NCBI GenBank assembly: GCA_964236105.1
Contig: CAXSBC010000004.1
Span: 248,001 to 312,000 of the forward strand
Length of the DNA: 64,000 nt
Direction of reading: 5' to 3'
Origin: Lichenicola sp964236105
GTDB taxonomy: Bacteria; Pseudomonadota; Alphaproteobacteria; Acetobacterales; Acetobacteraceae
Shown here: piece by piece, positions 60,709 to 64,000 of the stretch
Layout of the letters: every line of letters begins with the position of its first letter
Numbering within the stretch: position 1 is the stretch's first letter
The notes under the pieces: generated by a model
The model's database searches: none
What the model was told of the DNA's origin: nothing
Seen by the model: the letters and a program-made list of their open reading frames with translations, nothing else
Translations under genes and position numbers: made by a program

Positions 60709-60736
60709 GGTAGTGGGAAGGTTGGAGCTAGGGTTG

Positions 60737-61327
60737 ATGGAACGTATCTCGCGGCCGGTGCTTGCACCGAATGTGCGCAAGATAGCCGAGTCGATCCTCC
60801 TTCTTATAGAAGAAGCTGGACGGCGAGGAACTTACGTCACCAAGTATGACATCGTGAAGTCAATCTTCGTGGCTGATGTTCAGCACCTGAACACCTATGG
60901 CCGGCCCATCACCTTTGCAAACTATGTTGCGATGAAGGACGGGCCTGTACCGTCTGAGGTGTATTCTCTTCTTAATGATGAAGCTCCTGAGGCTATGACG
61001 AATGTCATTCAGGGCTGGCCACTTTGGCACAAGGAGAAGTCTCCTTCCGATGGTGCCAAGGCTGTTAAGTTCGTTCGTCCTCGTCGGTCAGCCAATACCA
61101 AGCTTCTGTCTGAGACTGACGTGTCCGCTCTCGTTCAGGCGCTTATACTGATTAAGGCGCAAAGCTTCAGCGCAACCCGTGACATGACCCATGAGCACAA
61201 GGCTTATATTGAGGCGTGGCGCGACGATGGTGGAAAGGGAGCGTACCAGATGAGCTACAGCTTGCTGATGGAGTGTGCAGATGATGACTTGATGTCTGAC
61301 ATTGTACACGCCTCGCATTATGCGTGA
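60737..61327 (+). CDS. Panacea/SocA-domain (DUF4065) protein, putative antitoxin
   Basis: A 196-residue cytoplasmic protein with the Panacea (SocA, DUF4065) domain in its first part. KYDIVKSIFVADVQHLNTYGRP, then ITFANYVAMKDGPVPSEVYSLL (about residues 36-79) carries the family core: the helix with FxAD, YGRPI, and Y-x-A-M-x-x-GPVPS. The C-terminal half continues as a helical region (ETDVSALVQALILIKAQSF) ending in SHYA. Panacea domains neutralise many unrelated toxins, or serve as proteolysis adaptors as in Caulobacter SocA. ATG at 60737 follows GGAG; a GTG at 60713 is the alternative. It overlaps the next gene by one base (TGATG), as in toxin-antitoxin pairs. Confidence 0.82.
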   Translation: MERISRPVLAPNVRKIAESILLLIEEAGRRGTYVTKYDIVKSIFVADVQHLNTYGRPITFANYVAMKDGPVPSEVYSLLNDEAPEAMTNVIQGWPLWHKEKSPSDGAKAVKFVRPRRSANTKLLSETDVSALVQALILIKAQSFSATRDMTHEHKAYIEAWRDDGGKGAYQMSYSLLMECADDDLMSDIVHASHYA

Positions 61328-61698
61328 TGTTTAAGCCGGGAGACGTCGTTAGATTTCACAGCTACGTCGCCGGCAAGACAAAGTATCATCTTTGCATAAG
61401 CCTAAGCGGTGGATTTCTCTTTCTGAACACCTACCGGAACCGATCTTTTAGCGGTGACTTGGTCGTTCCGTGTTCTGAGATTGCCTGCTTACCTCCCACA
61501 GAGAGCGGCAAGTCTGTCGTTTCCTGTTCGCTGATCATTCGAATGGACGCGGAAGCGTTAAATCACGGTAAAGCAACGAAGCTCGGTGTAGTCAACAACT
61601 CCCTGCTGTTGGACATTATTAAATACATTGAAGTTTCCCCTGTTCTTTCGGGAGAGGACAAGGACTTTGTATTAGACGGCCTCGGCGACTGGCTTTAG
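61327..61698 (+). CDS. Unrecognised 123-aa protein, putative toxin partner of the Panacea antitoxin
   Basis: A small protein beginning MFKPGDVVRFHSYVAGKTKY. Strands follow one another: HLCISLSGGFLFLNTYRN, DLVVPCSEIACLPP, then KSVVSCSLIIRMDAEAL, and a C-terminal helix pair (NNSLLLDIIKYIEVSP). The opening PGDVV, the later S-V-V-S-C-S-L-I-I and the mostly beta pattern recall the MazF/PemK barrel, but the usual MazF residues are not all visible, so this is a resemblance and not an assignment. The ATG at 61327 overlaps the antitoxin stop. Gene order (antitoxin first), size and coupling fit a toxin; activity is inference. Confidence 0.65.
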   Translation: MFKPGDVVRFHSYVAGKTKYHLCISLSGGFLFLNTYRNRSFSGDLVVPCSEIACLPPTESGKSVVSCSLIIRMDAEALNHGKATKLGVVNNSLLLDIIKYIEVSPVLSGEDKDFVLDGLGDWL

Positions 61699-61718
61699 TC
61701 AAACCATCGGTCAATGTC

Positions 61719-62012
61719 TCAATAACTTGAGACCGGCACGTCGGTGTCAATCCTGATCGGCCCCATCGCGCGGACCTGCGCCTTAATCGCTTTCCGCTTG
61801 GCTCGGTGTCGGGCAGCATTGGCTTTCAGCAGGACCTGTGTCGTTTCTAACTTTAGCCAATTCTGATAGTTCGCGCCGGATTGCTGCTTACGGGTGGTTT
61901 CTCTCTTGCGTTCCGTTCTGCATTCTAGCAAACAGGTTATATTAACTAGCCGGCCTACACGCATGAACGTGTTGCCGCATATAATACATAAGCGAGGCGG
62001 TTGCTGATGCAT
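61719..62012 (-). CDS. Small zinc-ribbon protein, function unknown
   Basis: A 97-residue basic protein. An N-terminal zinc ribbon is formed by Cys9, Cys12, Cys27 and Cys31 (RLCIICGNTF, then ITCLLECRTERKRE), followed by a long Lys/Arg-rich helix (NAARHRAKRKAIKAQVRAM). Such proteins bind nucleic acid and are common in phages and islands. ATG at 62010-62012 is chosen because AGGAG stands eight bases upstream; an ATG at 62042 lacks this. It converges on the toxin-like gene with 20 bp between. Confidence 0.65.
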   Translation of the reverse strand: MHQQPPRLCIICGNTFMRVGRLVNITCLLECRTERKRETTRKQQSGANYQNWLKLETTQVLLKANAARHRAKRKAIKAQVRAMGPIRIDTDVPVSSY

Positions 62013-62053
62013 GATTGTATCTCCTATAAAAAGTGCGGACATTTAAATTTCGG

Positions 62054-62578
62054 CTAGCTAGCATCTGTGATGTGAAAACCAGTCACAGCAAACTGGACAA
62101 ATTCCATCATCCTCTTTTTATTCTTTGGAGATGGGCGCTTGGCGATTATCAGTGTTCCGTTGGCAACCATGGCTTGAACTATATCAAACACTTTCTCATT
62201 ATTCACCTTGGCGTTAAGTCCAAAAGCAGGTGCCAATCTATGACCTATCCAAGCTTCCCCGCCATATCTATAGTTTGAATACTCCTGCAATCCGCACAAA
62301 TCGAAAGCACGCGCGACACCTTCGGAATTTGGTGACGTGTCGTATTTATCTTCTTTGCTACCAGCAGGCTTATTATTCTGCTTGTCGTCCGACTGCGGCC
62401 AGTCACGAGTTTTAACAACAGGCACAACCTTACCGGGCCTACCGTCATCGTTCTTCAGATCTTCGCCTTGGATCATGAACAAAGCCGCCCCGGCTGCTTT
62501 GGCATTGTTGTTATTTTTCGTTTCAAGGATCTTTAAATAAGTGCCAACGGGAAGCTTATTAAATTCGTCAGGTTCAAG
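62054..62578 (-). pseudogene. 5'-truncated gene, possibly the C-terminus of a phage replication ATPase (RepA-like)
   Basis: This frame has AT-rich, coding-like codons from about 62578 down to its stop at 62054 and reads LEPDEFNKLPVGTYLKILET, later EYSNYRYGGEAWIGHRLAPAFG and a helical end with VFDIVQAMVANGTLII. No start codon lies in the AT-rich part before residue 35 (ATG at 62476). Upstream the frame stays open but is only the antisense of the next gene. So the 5' end appears to have been lost at a junction near 62579. The tail pattern resembles C-termini of RepA/AAA-type phage helicases, a weak suggestion. If the ATG at 62476 is used, a 140-aa protein is made. Confidence 0.45.
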
Positions 62579-62582
62579 ATGA

Positions 62583-63038
62583 GCTAGAACCCGAACTGCT
62601 CTAGCGATCCTGGCTCTAGCTCTTCTTGCAGGGGTTCCAGCGTCAGCAGCAACCCTGCCTACGTATTCCACGCCGCTTGGTCCACAGGCTGCAACTGGTG
62701 TGGTCATTCTGGACGGACAGGGTAACGTTGTGTCTTCGGCCGCGACTGCTGCGCCTACCGCCCTGACGCCTACCACCATCGCCACGGCTGGCACCTACCA
62801 GCAAGCCGCAGCAGCCGGTAAGGCTGTCATGGGCGGTGGTGTCATTCAGGCCCCGGCAGCCAACGCCGGTAGCGTTTGCGTGGACACTACTTCAGCCACA
62901 GCGCCCGGCCTCACGACGCCAACAGGCGGACAGGTTTGTGCAGCACCAGGGCAAACCGTCTCATTCCCTGCCACTTCTGGCGCGGTGTTCGTTTATGGCA
63001 CCGCAGCAGGCGATACCTTCTCCGGGAGTGTCCTCTAA
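62583..63038 (+). CDS. Exported protein of the element, start codon displaced by an apparent frameshift
   Basis: The frame opens right after a TGA (62580-62582) and reads ARTRTALAILALALLAGVPA, a clear Sec signal peptide, then a Thr/Ala/Gly-rich mature protein ending FVYGTAAGDTFSGSVL. There is no start codon in frame before the signal peptide. An ATG at 62579 lies one base out of frame, so ATG plus one extra base explains the break; an internal GTG at 62700 would give a 112-residue protein without signal peptide. The stop overlaps the next ATG (TAATG). The Ala/Gly/Thr-rich composition fits a surface or phage structural protein; no family is recognised. Confidence 0.5.
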   Translation, partial: ARTRTALAILALALLAGVPASAATLPTYSTPLGPQAATGVVILDGQGNVVSSAATAAPTALTPTTIATAGTYQQAAAAGKAVMGGGVIQAPAANAGSVCVDTTSATAPGLTTPTGGQVCAAPGQTVSFPATSGAVFVYGTAAGDTFSGSVL

Positions 63039-64000
63039 TGCGCCGTCTTGTCGCCCTTGCCTTCTCAACGGCTCTTGTGCCGGTCGCTGCCATGGCTGGA
63101 CAGGGCTGGAACGTCAGTGGCTCGGGCGTGACACCGCAGCAAAGCGCTAAGATCGCAGGGGCAGCGCAGATCGGTGGTGCCAATACCTATGCCAACTTCA
63201 ACATGTTCGCGAAGCCTATGTCTTCCACGGCGGCTGACCAGATTGCCGAAGTGATGAATGAAGGCATTGCGGGAAGTGGCACTAACGGGCCTGCAACTTC
63301 ACAGCAAGGCTTTTACATCGATGTGCAGAAGGCCGGCTGGTATGCTGGTACGGCTCATCCCGGCCAGATTGAAGGACTGCGGATTACCAACCGGCAGGGC
63401 GGCGGCACTGGCTCGTCCGCAGCGGCTGACACCAGTGGCGAGACGATCAATACACAGGCGCGGGATGATAACTACGGCTTCACGAACAACATCGAAAGTG
63501 TTGTGAGCCTTGTTCATCATGTGAGCGGCCAGACTGATACCATCCCCCGGCAGATCGATACTCAGGTCGGAATTATCAACGTGCCCACAGGGTATTACGG
63601 TGGATTTGTCGCAACGTCGCAGGTAGGCGCCAATGGCGATGCTTTGAGGCTGCAAAGCAACTCGGGCGCGAGTTGGGCGAACTTCATCAATGGTCTGCTT
63701 CCTACCGGCGCGGTTGGGTTTACGATCAGCGGTGCTGACGGCAGCTACACGACACCCACAGGGAGCGTATCGGCCCTTAATGGCTACCTAACGAACCTCT
63801 ACGGGCCTGGTGGAACATCTCCTGCCGTCACCATTGCCCAGAGCGGCGCTACCGCCTGGGACCACAGCATGACCATACAGGGCGGCGTGACCGATATTGG
63901 TGCGTTTCCAAGTTCCACGCTCACGGCATCGCAATCCCTTGTGCAAGGGCAATGCGGAGACCGGCTTTGGGTGAATTCTGCATCTGCTGTTGCGCTGGCT
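63038..64000 (+). CDS. Exported phage-structural-like protein, C-terminus beyond window
   Basis: ATG at 63038 overlaps the previous stop, and the frame is open for 321 codons to the window end. It starts MRRLVALAFSTALVPVAAMA, a signal peptide with a likely cleavage after AMA. The mature part is rich in Gly, Ser, Thr and Asn with beta-like repeats and many small residues (for example GADGSYTTPTGSVSALNGYL and VTIAQSGATAWDHSMTIQGG). This resembles tail-fibre/appendage or adhesin-like proteins. Sec signals on such proteins in a phage-like context are unusual. No catalytic motif is seen. Coupled with the preceding exported protein. Confidence 0.7.
   Translation, partial: MRRLVALAFSTALVPVAAMAGQGWNVSGSGVTPQQSAKIAGAAQIGGANTYANFNMFAKPMSSTAADQIAEVMNEGIAGSGTNGPATSQQGFYIDVQKAGWYAGTAHPGQIEGLRITNRQGGGTGSSAAADTSGETINTQARDDNYGFTNNIESVVSLVHHVSGQTDTIPRQIDTQVGIINVPTGYYGGFVATSQVGANGDALRLQSNSGASWANFINGLLPTGAVGFTISGADGSYTTPTGSVSALNGYLTNLYGPGGTSPAVTIAQSGATAWDHSMTIQGGVTDIGAFPSSTLTASQSLVQGQCGDRLWVNSASAVALA

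Larger units (their letters stand above)
60223..60736. other. Non-coding AT-rich region after the tRNA
   Basis: I see no convincing gene. An open frame at 60231-60569 has no ribosome site and a composition unlike a protein. The region holds a very AT-rich block (60316-60360, with TTAAAAAAAGAATTTTAC and TTTTTAAAGATTTT), two DnaA boxes and repeated GTTGATC half-sites, each listed separately. It may carry an origin-like or regulatory function. Confidence 0.4.
60223..64000 (+). mobile_element. Left part of an integrated element (probable prophage or island) at tRNA-Arg
   Basis: Directly after the tRNA the DNA becomes much richer in A and T (to about 62580), gene spacing widens and codon use changes. 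The genes are of accessory type: an antitoxin-like cassette, a zinc-ribbon protein, a broken replication-like gene and exported structural-looking proteins. Tyrosine integrases commonly insert at tRNA 3' ends. No integrase and no second copy of the tRNA 3' end is in the window, so the other boundary lies beyond 64000. Confidence 0.6.

Noticed and set aside
60223..60736. Chromosomal oriC
   Set aside because: DnaA boxes and AT-rich DNA are suggestive, but none of the usual oriC neighbours are present and the region lies within an apparent insertion, so I report only the sites.
62579..62794. N-terminal extension of the minus-strand gene beyond 62578
   Set aside because: Its translation is Ala/Val/Arg-rich and is the antisense of the exported protein's coding frame; composition changes at the same point.

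Overview
The window is high-GC DNA with long operons and frequent ATGA or GTGA stop/start overlaps. It appears to come from an alphaproteobacterial chromosome, most likely from the acetic-acid-bacteria family (Acetobacteraceae). Supporting signs are a ChvG-ChvI two-component pair, a transaldolase/glucose-6-phosphate isomerase fusion inside a large pentose-phosphate operon that ends in gluconokinase, and a short 6-phosphogluconate dehydrogenase. The assignment rests on gene content and family knowledge, not on a database match.

Layout. 1-3.5 kb: an AI-2E-type permease (cut by the window edge) and chvG/chvI, all on the minus strand. 3.6-11.2 kb: grpE, dnaK, dnaJ, dapB, metK, trmB and a small barrel protein on the plus strand. 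11.2-21.7 kb: mixed small operons, namely two small conserved proteins, a DUF3311 plus sodium/solute symporter pair, a quinol-monooxygenase-like protein, a HugZ-like protein coupled to an ABC exporter, hisC, a PEBP-family protein, a basic coiled-coil protein, an immunity-gene-like pseudogene with two in-frame stops, a membrane protein and an ankyrin protein. 21.7-28.4 kb: a coupled glgX-treZ-treY operon that makes trehalose from alpha-glucan. 28.4-35.5 kb: a lactamase-fold hydrolase coupled to a type II NADH dehydrogenase, divergent from an RND efflux pair with a TetR-type operator candidate between them. 35.6-47.1 kb: tkt, tal-pgi, gnd, zwf, two HAD phosphatases, pgl, rpiA, gntK, covering the oxidative and non-oxidative pentose-phosphate routes plus gluconate entry. 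47.1-49.4 kb: a chemoreceptor and a DUF188 protein. 49.4-55.2 kb: a dipeptide-type ABC importer. 55.2-60.1 kb: SCO1, polA, a zinc-finger protein and a lipoprotein hydrolase.

At 60146-60222 lies tRNA-Arg(CCG). Immediately after it the base composition drops and gene style changes, so this looks like the left boundary of an integrated element, probably a prophage, that runs off the window. It begins with a non-coding AT-rich stretch holding two perfect DnaA boxes 21 bp apart and repeated GTTGATC half-sites. Next comes a two-gene cassette: a Panacea/SocA-type antitoxin overlapping a 123-residue protein I do not firmly recognise, here proposed as its toxin. Then follow a zinc-ribbon protein, a truncated gene possibly from a replication ATPase, and two plus-strand genes for exported, phage-structural-looking proteins. 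The Panacea cassette is the best candidate for a little-described system in the window.
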